Assembly (NCBI GenBank): GCA_022827095.1
Contig: JAJDTP010000005.1
Span: 372,001-436,000 of the forward strand
From: Dehalococcoidia bacterium
GTDB lineage: Bacteria > Chloroflexota > Dehalococcoidia > Lucifugimonadales > UBA3495
Direction of reading: 5' to 3'
DNA length: 64,000 nucleotides
The first letter of the stretch is position 1, and every line of letters begins with the position of its first letter. Shown one piece after another: positions 1 to 9,491 of the stretch. A program made the position numbers and the translations under genes. Below the pieces are notes generated by a model. That model saw only the letters and a list, made by a program, of their open reading frames with translations. It ran no database searches and was not told where the DNA came from.

Positions 1-61
1 GGCGGGGCACGCGGCTCAAGGCAATCCAATAGCCCAGGGGATCGGTTCGAGTGGCGCTCAT
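1..61 (-). CDS. Partial CDS (N-terminus only), DprA-like DNA-processing protein
   Basis: Minus-strand ATG at 59-61 reads MSATRTDPLGYWIALSRVPR and runs off the window edge; the 'YWIALSRVPR' start resembles DprA N-termini. Confidence 0.4.
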   Translation of the reverse strand, partial: MSATRTDPLGYWIALSRVPR

Positions 62-256
62 CGCAGGGATTCTAGCACAGGGTTTGTGCTGGGACGGCGG
101 GATTGTGTCAGTGATTTTCGTGGATGCGAATGACTGACGACCTGCGCCGAAGGCGGCGGCGTGTGGCGGTTACATGTGTTGGTCGTTTCTTGCCCGTGCA
201 TTCGGAGTCGGCTAGTATTGCGGCCAGCCAATTACACGCAGATGCAGGAGGTCCCG

Positions 257-1801
257 ATGCGATACGACTATATCGTGGTGGGCGCCGGCTCGGCCGGATC
301 CACCATTGCCACCCGCCTCTCCGAAGACCCGGACAAGAGCGTGCTGCTGCTGGAGGCGGGGCCAGACTACCCCGACTTCAACCACTTGCCGGATGATTTG
401 AAGCTGGGCAACAACGTTTTCTTTTCGGCCTATGGCCCGCACAGTTGGGCGTACAACGCCCGGGTGACGGCGCAACAGACCGACCTGGTGATCCCGCGGG
501 GAAAGGCCACTGGAGGTTCCTCGGCCATCAACGGCCAGGTTCTCTACCGGGGCATACCTGAGGACTACGACCGGTGGGCGGAATGGGGCAACGACGAGTG
601 GGGCTACACCAGCGTGCTCCCGTTTTTCCGGCGGATGGAAAACGACCATGACTTCCAGGACGATTGGCACGGGACGGACGGCCCTATCCCGGTGCGACGT
701 TACCGACCTGACGAATGGCTGCCGCACTCGGTGGCATTCAAAGACGCGGCATTGGCGCTGGGTTTCAACGATGATCCGGACCAGAACCACCCGGAATCGA
801 CAGGCGTGTCGCCGCGGGCGCGCAACACGCTGGACGGGGTCAGGATAAGCACGGCTCTGGCCTACCTGAACCTGGCGCGCCACCGGCTGAACTTGACCAT
901 ACGGGCCAACGTGCAGGCGTGCCGGGTGGTGTTCGACGGCAAACGAGCGGTGGGCGTGGAAGTGGAGAGCGCGGGCGACCGGTTCGTGGTCGAAGGTGGT
1001 CAGATCGTGGTGAGCAGCGGAGCGATTGCGTCTCCGCAATTGCTGCTGTTGTCGGGCGTCGGGCCGGCGGACCACCTGCGCGAGGTTGGCATCCCGGTGG
1101 TGCACGAGCTGCCGGGCGTGGGACAGAACTTGCGGGATCATCCGTCGGCGTGCGTGCTGTTCCGCGCTGCCGGCGACCGGCCGGACGTGCAGGCGGCGGC
1201 GATCCAGGTTGGCCTCAGGTACACCGTTGAGGACTCGTACCTGCGCAACGACATGCAGATTTCGCCGCTGCTGATGACCTCGGAGCACCGGCCGGCGCAG
1301 GTGGTGATCGACGACGATGAAAACTACATCGGGATCAGCGCGAGCCTGCAGCTGGCGCTGGGCAAGGGCGAGCTGAGGCTCAAGTCCAACGACCCACTGG
1401 AATACCCGTACCTGGACTACAACTATTACGAGGAGCCGTTTGACCTGGAGCGGATGCGCAAGGCCATTCGCACGTGCGTCGAGATCGGAGAGCACCCGTC
1501 CTATCGGGAAATCCTGTTGGAGCGGGTCAATCCGGTCGATGCCGATTTGACATCGGACGGGGCGTTGGACGACTGGCTGATGCGAAACTCAGGCACGTCG
1601 CACCACGTTTCGGGGACGTGCAAGATGGGGCCGGCCAGCGACGGCATGGCCGTGGTGGACCAACAGGGCCGGATCCACGGGTTGGAGAACATCCGGGTGG
1701 CCGACGCGTCCGTCATGCCGGACTGCATCCGAGCGAACACCAACGCCACCACGATTATGATCGGCGAGAAAGTGGCGGACTACATTCGCACGGGCAGATA
1801 A
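257..1801 (+). CDS. GMC family oxidoreductase (choline dehydrogenase-like)
   Basis: MRYDYIVVGAGSAGSTIATRLSE FAD-binding motif; GGSSAINGQVLYRG; C-terminal VSGTCKMGP...RVADASVMP signature. Confidence 0.93.
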   Translation: MRYDYIVVGAGSAGSTIATRLSEDPDKSVLLLEAGPDYPDFNHLPDDLKLGNNVFFSAYGPHSWAYNARVTAQQTDLVIPRGKATGGSSAINGQVLYRGIPEDYDRWAEWGNDEWGYTSVLPFFRRMENDHDFQDDWHGTDGPIPVRRYRPDEWLPHSVAFKDAALALGFNDDPDQNHPESTGVSPRARNTLDGVRISTALAYLNLARHRLNLTIRANVQACRVVFDGKRAVGVEVESAGDRFVVEGGQIVVSSGAIASPQLLLLSGVGPADHLREVGIPVVHELPGVGQNLRDHPSACVLFRAAGDRPDVQAAAIQVGLRYTVEDSYLRNDMQISPLLMTSEHRPAQVVIDDDENYIGISASLQLALGKGELRLKSNDPLEYPYLDYNYYEEPFDLERMRKAIRTCVEIGEHPSYREILLERVNPVDADLTSDGALDDWLMRNSGTSHHVSGTCKMGPASDGMAVVDQQGRIHGLENIRVADASVMPDCIRANTNATTIMIGEKVADYIRTGR

Positions 1802-1839
1802 GCCGGCGCCCACAGGACGGGCGCGGAGATTGAATGGGC

Positions 1840-1863
1840 AGGGGCGACGCGCGCGTCGCCCCT
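1840..1863. terminator. Perfect 24-bp palindrome between convergent genes, probable bidirectional terminator
   Basis: AGGGGCGACGCGCGCGTCGCCCCT equals its own reverse complement; lies between gene ends at 1801 (+) and 1884 (-). Confidence 0.55.
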
Positions 1864-1883
1864 CAAAGTCGCAGTGACCGGGT

Positions 1884-2801
1884 TCAAATGACGCGGGGAA
1901 CCGGTACGCCCGGAATGTTCACCCGCACCCGGCACAGTTCATGGAAGGTAGTGATGTACAGCGTCCGCCAGTCGCCGCCGCCGAAGCCGACATTGGTGGC
2001 CCGCCGGCCTTCGCCCAGGGCAATCGTGCCGAGATGCCGACCGTCCGGAGCGATAATCCAGACGCCGCCCGGCCCGGTGCTGTAGAGATTTCCCTCCAGG
2101 TCGCACTTCATGCCGTCCGGTACGCCGCCGCGCTCGTCGTTCACTACGCAGAACAGCCGGCCGTTGTCAATGCCGCCGTCCGGGCGGACGTCCCACGCCT
2201 TGATCAGGCCGACGCGGGAGTCGTTCACGTAGAGGATGCTCTCGCCGGGCGAGAAGCAGAGGCCGTTGGGTCCGACGTAGTCGTCGATGAGCAGGGTGAT
2301 GTCGCTGAGGTCCGGGGACACGCGATACACGCCAGCGAAGCCCAATTCCATGCCGGGGTAAGTGTCTCGATACGGGTCGGTGAAGTAGATGGAGCCGTCG
2401 GACCTGACCACCAGGTCGTTGGGACGGTTGAGCCGCTTGCCTTGGTAATTGTCGGCGACGACCGTGATGCTGCCGTCGGCTTCCTGCCGGGTGACGCGGC
2501 GGGCGTCGTGCTCGCAGGCGAGGAGGCGTCCCTGGGGATCGCGGGTCAGGCCGTTGGCCTCGTTGGTGCCGGCCTGGAATTCGGAAAGGCCGTCGGCGTC
2601 GTTGTAGCGCATGCGGCGATTGCCGCCGATGTCGCTGAAGAGCAGGTATCCGCCCTCCTGGAACCAGACCGGGCCTTCGGCAGGCCACCACGGGACGCCC
2701 AGGGCGGAGCCGTCGCCGCCGAAACCGCTGGCGAGCCATTCGACTTCCTGGTCGAGGTCGATGATGCGTTCCAGACCGGGGGATACCTGTTCGATGGGCA
2801 T
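1884..2801 (-). CDS. SMP-30/gluconolactonase/LRE family protein
   Basis: Translation from MPIEQVSPGLERIID: beta-propeller features 'EGPVWF', 'RPNDLVVRSDGSIYFTDP', 'PNGLCFSPGESILYVNDS'. Confidence 0.88.
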   Translation of the reverse strand: MPIEQVSPGLERIIDLDQEVEWLASGFGGDGSALGVPWWPAEGPVWFQEGGYLLFSDIGGNRRMRYNDADGLSEFQAGTNEANGLTRDPQGRLLACEHDARRVTRQEADGSITVVADNYQGKRLNRPNDLVVRSDGSIYFTDPYRDTYPGMELGFAGVYRVSPDLSDITLLIDDYVGPNGLCFSPGESILYVNDSRVGLIKAWDVRPDGGIDNGRLFCVVNDERGGVPDGMKCDLEGNLYSTGPGGVWIIAPDGRHLGTIALGEGRRATNVGFGGGDWRTLYITTFHELCRVRVNIPGVPVPRVI

Positions 2802-2820
2802 GGTTTTTGCTCCCTGTAGG

Positions 2821-4662
2821 TTAGCGGATGCCCGACAGCGCGCGGTCGAGGTTGAACGCGGAGCTGATGAGGGCGAGGTGGGTGAAAGCCTGGGGGAAGT
2901 TGCCGAGGCCCTCGCCGCTGGGCCCGGTCTCCTCGGCATACAGACCGAGGTGGTTGGCGTAGCCCAGCATCTTCTCGAACATGAGACGGGCCTGGTCGAG
3001 CCGGCGAGGGTCGCCCCAACCGGCGCGGGTGAGGGCTTCCACCAGCCAGAAGGTGCACATGTTGAACGTGCCCTCGTGTCCGGTCAGGCCGTCGGTGAAC
3101 TGCTCGTGATTGTAACGGTAGACGAGGCTGTCCGAAACTAACCCGCCCTGTTGGGGGCTGCGATTGATGGCGTCGATGGTGCTCAGCATGCGGGGGTCGG
3201 TGGGCGACATGAAGAAGACCAGCGGCATGATGAGGTTGGAGGCGTCCAGCGAATCGCTGCCGTAGTGCTGGACGAAGGCCTGGCGGTCCTGGTTCCAGCC
3301 GCGGCTCTGAATTTCCTCATAGATCTCGTCACGCGTGGAGATCCACCGCTGGCGTTCGGAGGGGAAGGAGCGCAGTTCCGAAAGCTTCAGGGCGCGGTCA
3401 AGCATGACCCAGCACATCAACTTGGAATAGACGAAATGCTGGCGGCCGCCGCGAGTTTCCCAGATACCCTCGTCGGCCAGGCGCCAGTTGTCGCAGACCC
3501 AGTTGGTCATCTGGCGGAGTTTGGTCCAGAAGTCGAAGGAGATGGGCTCGCCGTACCGGTTGAACAGGTAGACGGAGTCCATGAGCTCGCCGTAGATGTC
3601 CAGCTGGAGCTGGTCGTAGGCGCCGTTGCCGATACGCACGGGCTTCGAACCCCGGTATCCGTCCAGGTGGTCGAGGGTCACCTCGTCGAGGCTGCGGCGA
3701 CCATCGATGCCGTAGAGGATCTGGATATTGCTCCAGTCGCCGTCGAAGGGATCGATCTGGGCCTCAAGCCAGTGCATGAAATTGCTGGCCTCGTTGGTGA
3801 AGCCGATGCGCAGCAGGGCGTACAGGGTGAACGCGGCGTCGCGTATCCAGGTGTAGCGGTAGTCCCAGTTGCGCACGCCTCCGAGTTCTTCCGGCAGGCT
3901 GCAGGTGGGGGCGGCCACGATGGCGCCGGTGGGTTCGTAGGTGAGCAGCTTGAGGACGAGGGCGGACCGCTCGACCATCTCGCGCCACCGGCCCTTATAG
4001 GTGCACTGGGACAGCCAGTTACGCCAATAGGAGACGGTTTCCTCGAACAGGGCGTTGCTCTCTCGTTCCGACGGCGGGTGGTAATCGACGGTGTCGTCGC
4101 CCATTACTCCGATGGAGAACGTGGAGGATTGACCTTCGTTGAGTACGAAAGCGCCAATGACGCCACCATCGTGTCGCTCCAACAGAATATCGGTGGACAG
4201 CTGCAGGCCCAGGTCGTTGGAGATGAATGCGACCCCGTTTTCGTTGAGCTCGGTTCGGTGCGCGTCGCGGGCGTAGTTGAATGCAGGATAGCACTCGAGG
4301 AAGAAGGGGACGACACCGCGAACGCAGTTGACCCGGCGAATCAGTTCCGTGTGGTGGTGGGGGCGTTCCGGGGAGGGCACCGGCATGAAGTCGATTACCT
4401 CGGCGACCCCGTTTTCGGCGAGGAACCGGGTGATCAGCACGTTAGTGTCCGGCCAGTACACCTGGCGTTGGACCGGCGGGTCGTCAAGGAGGGGAGCGAT
4501 CTTGAAGTAGCCGCCCTTCTTGTCGTCGAGCACGGCGCCGAACACGCTGGGCGAATCGAAGTCAGGGCAGCAGAACCAGTCCACGGAGCCGTTGACCCCG
4601 ATCAGGGCACAGGTTCGCATGTTGCCGACGATTCCGTAATCTTCTATCGGCAGATAGGCCAT
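2821..4662 (-). CDS. Glycoside hydrolase family 15 protein (glucoamylase/trehalase-like)
   Basis: [46 protein letters not shown], '[20 protein letters not shown]', '[24 protein letters not shown]' typical of GH15. Confidence 0.93.
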   Translation of the reverse strand: MAYLPIEDYGIVGNMRTCALIGVNGSVDWFCCPDFDSPSVFGAVLDDKKGGYFKIAPLLDDPPVQRQVYWPDTNVLITRFLAENGVAEVIDFMPVPSPERPHHHTELIRRVNCVRGVVPFFLECYPAFNYARDAHRTELNENGVAFISNDLGLQLSTDILLERHDGGVIGAFVLNEGQSSTFSIGVMGDDTVDYHPPSERESNALFEETVSYWRNWLSQCTYKGRWREMVERSALVLKLLTYEPTGAIVAAPTCSLPEELGGVRNWDYRYTWIRDAAFTLYALLRIGFTNEASNFMHWLEAQIDPFDGDWSNIQILYGIDGRRSLDEVTLDHLDGYRGSKPVRIGNGAYDQLQLDIYGELMDSVYLFNRYGEPISFDFWTKLRQMTNWVCDNWRLADEGIWETRGGRQHFVYSKLMCWVMLDRALKLSELRSFPSERQRWISTRDEIYEEIQSRGWNQDRQAFVQHYGSDSLDASNLIMPLVFFMSPTDPRMLSTIDAINRSPQQGGLVSDSLVYRYNHEQFTDGLTGHEGTFNMCTFWLVEALTRAGWGDPRRLDQARLMFEKMLGYANHLGLYAEETGPSGEGLGNFPQAFTHLALISSAFNLDRALSGIR

Positions 4663-4688
4663 GATTTCGGCCCTCGAGTCGATTATCC

Positions 4689-5297
4689 CTAAGGGGTCTC
4701 CAACGTAGCGACGCTGAATACCACTCGGAACGGGTTGCAGTATATGACCACGCTCTGGACATCGGCCAGCGATACGCTGGACGGTATATCATAGTTTTGC
4801 GAGCCGACGTTGCCCTTCAACTTGCCCAACTCCACGTAGCCCGCGTCATCGAGATCGGAATGGCTCTCGGGGTTGGGGGCGTTGGCCAGCAGGACACGGA
4901 GGTCCGGCCCGTTGGTGACGCGGAAGTCCTCCAGCCTCAACACGTTCCCTCCTGCTGAGCCGAGGTCATAAACCGTGGCAGTGCCGGAGCCCTTGTGGAA
5001 GGAGTCGGCGTCGCGGAACTGGCCCATGAGGCCGGCCTGCGGCTGAGCCTGGGAGCCGGCGGAGCTCGAGGAGTCAGGCATAGCCTCGTCAACCGGGCGC
5101 TCCAGGTTGGCGGCTGCGGCCATGGCGTCCTCGACTTCAGCCATGGTCATGTTGGCGGGGACGACGGCCTGATGGGCCAGGGGGAATTCCTCGTGAACTT
5201 CAGTGGTGGTGATCAGTGGACTCAGGAGCCACCAGGCCAGCCACGCTACGGGGATGATGATGAGTATTCCAATTCCGACCAATAGGTATCGAAGCAT
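4689..5297 (-). CDS. Membrane-anchored DM13-domain protein
   Basis: N-terminal TM segment; C-terminal '[67 protein letters not shown]' matches the DM13 pattern. Confidence 0.75.
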   Translation of the reverse strand: MLRYLLVGIGILIIIPVAWLAWWLLSPLITTTEVHEEFPLAHQAVVPANMTMAEVEDAMAAAANLERPVDEAMPDSSSSAGSQAQPQAGLMGQFRDADSFHKGSGTATVYDLGSAGGNVLRLEDFRVTNGPDLRVLLANAPNPESHSDLDDAGYVELGKLKGNVGSQNYDIPSSVSLADVQSVVIYCNPFRVVFSVATLETP

Positions 5298-5334
5298 TAT
5301 CGCGCTCCATTCGTTGGGATGGGTTATTGGGTGC

Positions 5335-6174
5335 TCAGGATAGCGTACCCCTCAATCTGGACAGGGCATTGCGGACGGTCTCGATATCATCGGCATTGGG
5401 TGCTGCTTCTATATACGCGGCGAAGTCGTCGGCAGATTGTTGATGATTGCCGGCCTTGAGGTGCACCACGGCACGATCGCGCTGTTCCTCGGGCCGGTCG
5501 GGGAGGACCGCCATAAGCGCGCCGATGGTGGTGATGCAGCGGTCGAACTCCTCCCGGTCCCAGTAAATCGCCTTCAGGTTGCGGAGGACACGAGCCAGGA
5601 TTTCCCGCGGGGTAACCGGGTTGAGGTGATGCTCTTCCAGGCGGGCGTCATCGCCGGCGGCCTGGCGCATGACCGCGCCGCACTCGTCGCGGTTCATGAG
5701 CACGCCGCCGTTGAAAGCGTCGACGAAAAGGTTTTCCTCGTTGCGGTGGCGGACGAGGAAATGGCCCGGCATGCCGATGCCCAGCACCGGAACACCGGCG
5801 CGGCGACCGACTTCGATGCACAGCAGCGATAGCGTGATGGGGATGCCCAGGCGGCGCTGCAGCACCTGGTGCAGGTAAGAATTACTGGGGTCGTAATAAT
5901 CGTCCCGGTTGCCGGAGAACCCGATGACGCCGAAGAGCAGGTCGGTGATGGCGTTCAGTTCCTCAAGGGCGCTGGCTTGGGCCGGCATGCGACCCCGCGC
6001 GGCTTCGGCCATGCGATCGAGATTGGCGCATGAACCCTCGATGTCCACGTTGGGGTCGTCGGTGGACGCGATCAGGAGGGCGCCGGTGGCGAGGTCAAAA
6101 TCCCCGTCGACGGCGTCCGCCGACTCCGACGCAACAAGCTTGTGTAGTTCCAGGATGGCGTCTGCCGCAAACAT
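5335..6174 (-). CDS. SirB1-like transglutaminase/tetratricopeptide protein
   Basis: 'FSGNRDDYYDPSNSYLHQVLQRRLGIPITLSLLCIEVGRRAGVPVLGIGMPGHFLVRH' SirB1 signature. Confidence 0.85.
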   Translation of the reverse strand: MFAADAILELHKLVASESADAVDGDFDLATGALLIASTDDPNVDIEGSCANLDRMAEAARGRMPAQASALEELNAITDLLFGVIGFSGNRDDYYDPSNSYLHQVLQRRLGIPITLSLLCIEVGRRAGVPVLGIGMPGHFLVRHRNEENLFVDAFNGGVLMNRDECGAVMRQAAGDDARLEEHHLNPVTPREILARVLRNLKAIYWDREEFDRCITTIGALMAVLPDRPEEQRDRAVVHLKAGNHQQSADDFAAYIEAAPNADDIETVRNALSRLRGTLS

Positions 6175-6198
6175 AAAATGCTCCCACTGAAGGCGGGG

Positions 6199-6471
6199 CT
6201 AAACGCCGATGCCGGCGGAGCGGCGGCGGCGAAATTCAGCGGCGGTGACGTCGTCCACCGGGGGATTGCCGGGGTAACTGGCCTGTTCGGCGACGACCGC
6301 ATCCTCGCGCTCGGCGATGTCGCGGACTTCGCGGGTTTCCTTCCCGCAGTGGTCGCACCAGGTCAGGTCGTTGGTCATCAGTCGCATGTTGTCTTTCTTG
6401 ACCGTCATGATGCCGAATTGCCCGGAACAAAGGGCGCAACGACGGATGATGGTGACGTCAGTAATCGGCAA
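6199..6471 (-). CDS. Small zinc-ribbon-like hypothetical protein
   Basis: 90 aa with CALC...CDHC pair of CxxC knuckles. Confidence 0.55.
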   Translation of the reverse strand: MPITDVTIIRRCALCSGQFGIMTVKKDNMRLMTNDLTWCDHCGKETREVRDIAEREDAVVAEQASYPGNPPVDDVTAAEFRRRRSAGIGV

Positions 6472-6579
6472 AACAATTCCCTCCTGTCTTACCGGTAACG
6501 ATTGCGGCTTTCCGCCGGGGCAAACGCCGGTTCCTTCAACTCGGAAACTCGGGCAGGGCTTCGACTGCGTGAGGGTGGA

Positions 6580-7356
6580 TCAGCGGGCCGTAAAGCCGCC
6601 GTCCACCACCAATTCGGCGCCGGTGATGTAGGAGGCGTCGTCGCTGGCCAGGAACAGGACGGCGTTAGCGACTTCTTCCTGCCGGCCTTCGCGGCCCATG
6701 GGCACCTGCTCTTCGATCATGGAACGGCGGCCGTCCCGCACGTCTTCGGTGGAGATGTTGCCCATCATCGGCGGCATGTACCCGGGATGGACGGAGTTGA
6801 CCCGGATGTTTTCGGTTCCATAGCGGACGGCCATGGCCTTGGTGAAAATGCGAACGGAGCCCTTGGACGCGTTGTAGGCGGGGTGTCCACTGAGCATGCC
6901 CACGAGGCCAGCGATCGATGAGATATTGACGATGGACCCGCCGCCGTTCTGACGCATTTGGCCGATGGCGTGCTTGGTGCCCAGGAAGACCCCGGTGGAG
7001 TTGATGTCCATGATCCGGGACCAGGCTTCCAGGCTATCGTCGTCCGGAACCGCGCGGCTGCTGATGCCGGCGTTGTTGACGAGGATGTCCAGGCGGCCGA
7101 AGCGGGACACAGCCTGAGAGACCACGTTGGCCCAGGCGTCTTCGCTGGTCACGTCGGTGTGGACGAACACGCTCTCTCCGCCGACCTCGTTGATTTCGGC
7201 TTCCACCTGGCGGCCGTCGTCCTCGCGGATGTCGGCGATGACTACTTTCGCTCCTTCGCGGGCGAACAGTCGAGACTCCACGGCGCCCATGCCGTGCGCG
7301 CCGCCGCTGACGATGGCGACCTTGCCTTCCAATCGCATTGCTTCATCTCCGGGCAT
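6580..7356 (-). CDS. SDR family NAD(P)-dependent oxidoreductase
   Basis: Rossmann fold start LEGKVAIVSGGAHGMG, NNAGIS, active-site YNASK, C-terminal ITGAELVVDGGFTA. Confidence 0.93.
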   Translation of the reverse strand: MPGDEAMRLEGKVAIVSGGAHGMGAVESRLFAREGAKVVIADIREDDGRQVEAEINEVGGESVFVHTDVTSEDAWANVVSQAVSRFGRLDILVNNAGISSRAVPDDDSLEAWSRIMDINSTGVFLGTKHAIGQMRQNGGGSIVNISSIAGLVGMLSGHPAYNASKGSVRIFTKAMAVRYGTENIRVNSVHPGYMPPMMGNISTEDVRDGRRSMIEEQVPMGREGRQEEVANAVLFLASDDASYITGAELVVDGGFTAR

Positions 7357-7500
7357 CCCGCTGTCAATGACGCCGGGCTTGCCCCACGGTGGTCGGGTTC
7401 GCGCACAGGATAACCGCCGGACGCCTGGCGTTCAACCTTGATGGGGTGGGTGTATGCTGTTAGTGGCGACCGGTTCCATTACCGGAGTTTCGCTCCGACA

Positions 7501-8034
7501 ATGCGGAGAGGCATGTACCAAGCGGCGGTATTCATTCACCTGGCATCGGCGATCATATGGATCGGCGGGAGCCTGTTCCTGGCGTTGGTGCTGATTCCGG
7601 TGCTGCGCCGGTACGCGCCGGCGCCGGGCCAGCCGCCGGTGCTGCCGCCGGATATGCTGGGCGCGATGGCGCGGCGGTTCCGGTGGATTTCGTGGGTGTG
7701 CATCGTGCTGCTGGTGGCGACGGGGCTGTACATTCTGCCGACTCGGTACGGCATCGGGTTTGGCGACTTTTTCAGCCTGGGCGGGCACTTCGTGGCGACG
7801 TTGCAGGTGAAGGTGGCGCTGGTGGCGGTGGTGATCTGGCTCAGCGCGATTCACGACTTCGTCATCGGCCCGTATACCAACCGGCTGATCGAGGCGATGC
7901 AGGCGGGAGAAGAGCCGCCGGGGTACCTGCCGCTGCTACGCCGGTCGGTGGTATGGATTGCGCGGATCAACGTGCTGCTGACCATCCTGGTGGTGGTAGT
8001 TGCCGTGACAATGACCCGGGGCACGCCGGTTTAG
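7501..8034 (+). CDS. CopD-like multi-pass membrane protein
   Basis: MRRGMYQAAVFIHLASAIIWIGGSLFLALVLIPVLRR; four predicted TM helices, conserved early His and WIGG motif. Confidence 0.65.
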   Translation: MRRGMYQAAVFIHLASAIIWIGGSLFLALVLIPVLRRYAPAPGQPPVLPPDMLGAMARRFRWISWVCIVLLVATGLYILPTRYGIGFGDFFSLGGHFVATLQVKVALVAVVIWLSAIHDFVIGPYTNRLIEAMQAGEEPPGYLPLLRRSVVWIARINVLLTILVVVVAVTMTRGTPV

Positions 8035-8049
8035 GCTGGAGGATCGATA

Positions 8050-8565
8050 ATGACGCGACCTGAACGAGACGCCGTTTTCAACTCCCTGCCCGTTTTCGAC
8101 AACCATCATGGCCGTCCGGAAGTTTGGCCGGGCTTGCGGGTGGAGGGATTGGTTGGGCGGTCAACCGTGTTCAGCGCGGCGGAGTTGGCGGAGTTGACGC
8201 GCCAAACCATCGTCGACGATTTCCAGTGCGTGGACGGCTGGTCTGCGCCGGGTCAGCAATGGGAAGGGGTTCCGCTGACGGTTTTGTTGGATGTCGTGAA
8301 GCCTTTGCCAGAGGCGAGGTTTGCCGCCATCGCCGCGATGGATTTCAGCGTTGGCGTCGCGGTGGACGATTCATCGGGGGTTCTGCTGGCGACCCGGCTG
8401 AACGGCGACGATCTGGCGGAGGAGCATGGCGGTCCGTGCCGGCTGGTAAGCGTCGGGCAGGCGTGTTACGCCAGCGTCAAGTGGGTGGACAGCATCACCC
8501 TGACGGACGCGGTTCCGGAGGAGACGGCCCGGGAAATTGCGATGGCGCGAAACGCCGGCGGGTAG
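8050..8565 (+). CDS. Molybdopterin-dependent oxidoreductase (sulfite oxidase-type Mo-cofactor domain)
   Basis: 'LRVEGLVGRSTVFSAAELAEL', 'DDFQCVDGWSAPGQQWEGVPLTVLLDVVKP', 'GGPCRLVSVGQACYASVKWVDSITL' with candidate Mo-ligating Cys. Confidence 0.85.
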   Translation: MTRPERDAVFNSLPVFDNHHGRPEVWPGLRVEGLVGRSTVFSAAELAELTRQTIVDDFQCVDGWSAPGQQWEGVPLTVLLDVVKPLPEARFAAIAAMDFSVGVAVDDSSGVLLATRLNGDDLAEEHGGPCRLVSVGQACYASVKWVDSITLTDAVPEETAREIAMARNAGG

Positions 8566-8606
8566 TCTCGTATTGCGGCGGGAAAACGTCAGAATCAGGA
8601 TTTTCG

Positions 8607-8687
8607 GGATTTGCGGACTATAAGGATTGGATCCGTTCTGTGATGCAGATCTACCGATCCTGGAGCATCAAGAAATCCCGCAAATCC
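8607..8687. repeat. Inverted repeat in convergent intergenic region (dispersed-repeat type)
   Basis: GGATTTGCGG (8607-8616) and CCGCAAATCC (8678-8687) are perfect reverse complements, with further imperfect similarity outward. Confidence 0.5.
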
Positions 8688-8765
8688 AGAATGTAATGAT
8701 TCAAGAAAGCGGGCAGGCTTGAGACTGTCGCTCCGATGTCGGGTGTTTGGGCCAGCAACCAGGCG

Positions 8766-9491
8766 TCAACGGTCGAGGTCGCGGAAGCGGTAGCCCAGGC
8801 CGCGTTCGCTGAGGATGTACTCGGGGTTGCGCGGGTCGCGTTCCAGCTTTTGGCGCAGGTAGGTGACGTAAGTTCGGACGTACTGATGCTCGCCCTTGTA
8901 CTCGGGACCCCACACTCGTTCGAGTAGCGTGTCGTGGCTGAGCAACTGGCCCGGGTTGCTGACCAGTTGGTACAGCAGGCGGTATTCAGTGGGGCGGAGG
9001 CGCATTTCCTCACCGCCGGCGGTGACGCGGCTCTGGTCAAAGTTGATGGTCAGCCAATCGTCGACAACGACTTCCTGCAGGCGGGGCGGTTCGGCGGCTT
9101 CGATCATTGACAAATCCGCGCGGCGGAACAGGGCGCGGATCCGTGAGGCCAGTTCCCGGGGGCTGAAGGGCTTGGTGATGTAGTCGTCGGCTCCAAGGTC
9201 CAGACCGGCCACGCGGTCGGCCTCATCGCCACGCACGGTTACGAAGATGACAGGGACCGAGGACTCGGCCCGGATGCGTCGCAAGGTCTCGAACCCGTCC
9301 ATCTCGGGCATCATCACATCGAGCACGACAAGGTCGACGGGATGACCGTCGTCCAGGGTTTCTAAAGCCCGGACTCCGTTTTCGGCGGTTACGACGTTGT
9401 AGCCCTCAACTTCCAGGTTCATGGCGGTAAAGCGGACGATGTGGGGCTCGTCGTCCACCACCATGATGGTGCGCTTCTCGGAGGCGGTCAT
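8766..9491 (-). CDS. OmpR-family response regulator
   Basis: MTASEKRTIMVVDDEPHIVRFTAMNLE receiver with DLVVLDVMMPEMDG; C-terminal winged helix 'LRPTEYRLLYQLVSNPGQLLSHDTLLERVWG'. Confidence 0.95.
   Translation of the reverse strand: MTASEKRTIMVVDDEPHIVRFTAMNLEVEGYNVVTAENGVRALETLDDGHPVDLVVLDVMMPEMDGFETLRRIRAESSVPVIFVTVRGDEADRVAGLDLGADDYITKPFSPRELASRIRALFRRADLSMIEAAEPPRLQEVVVDDWLTINFDQSRVTAGGEEMRLRPTEYRLLYQLVSNPGQLLSHDTLLERVWGPEYKGEHQYVRTYVTYLRQKLERDPRNPEYILSERGLGYRFRDLDR

Noticed and set aside
212-1495. Long antisense ORF opposite the GMC oxidoreductase
   Set aside because: Translation is low-complexity R/H/Q/V-rich typical of antisense frames in GC-rich DNA; the plus-strand gene has clear family motifs.
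3151-4692. 513-aa ORF antisense to GH15
   Set aside because: Antisense frame of a well-supported gene; no recognisable domain.
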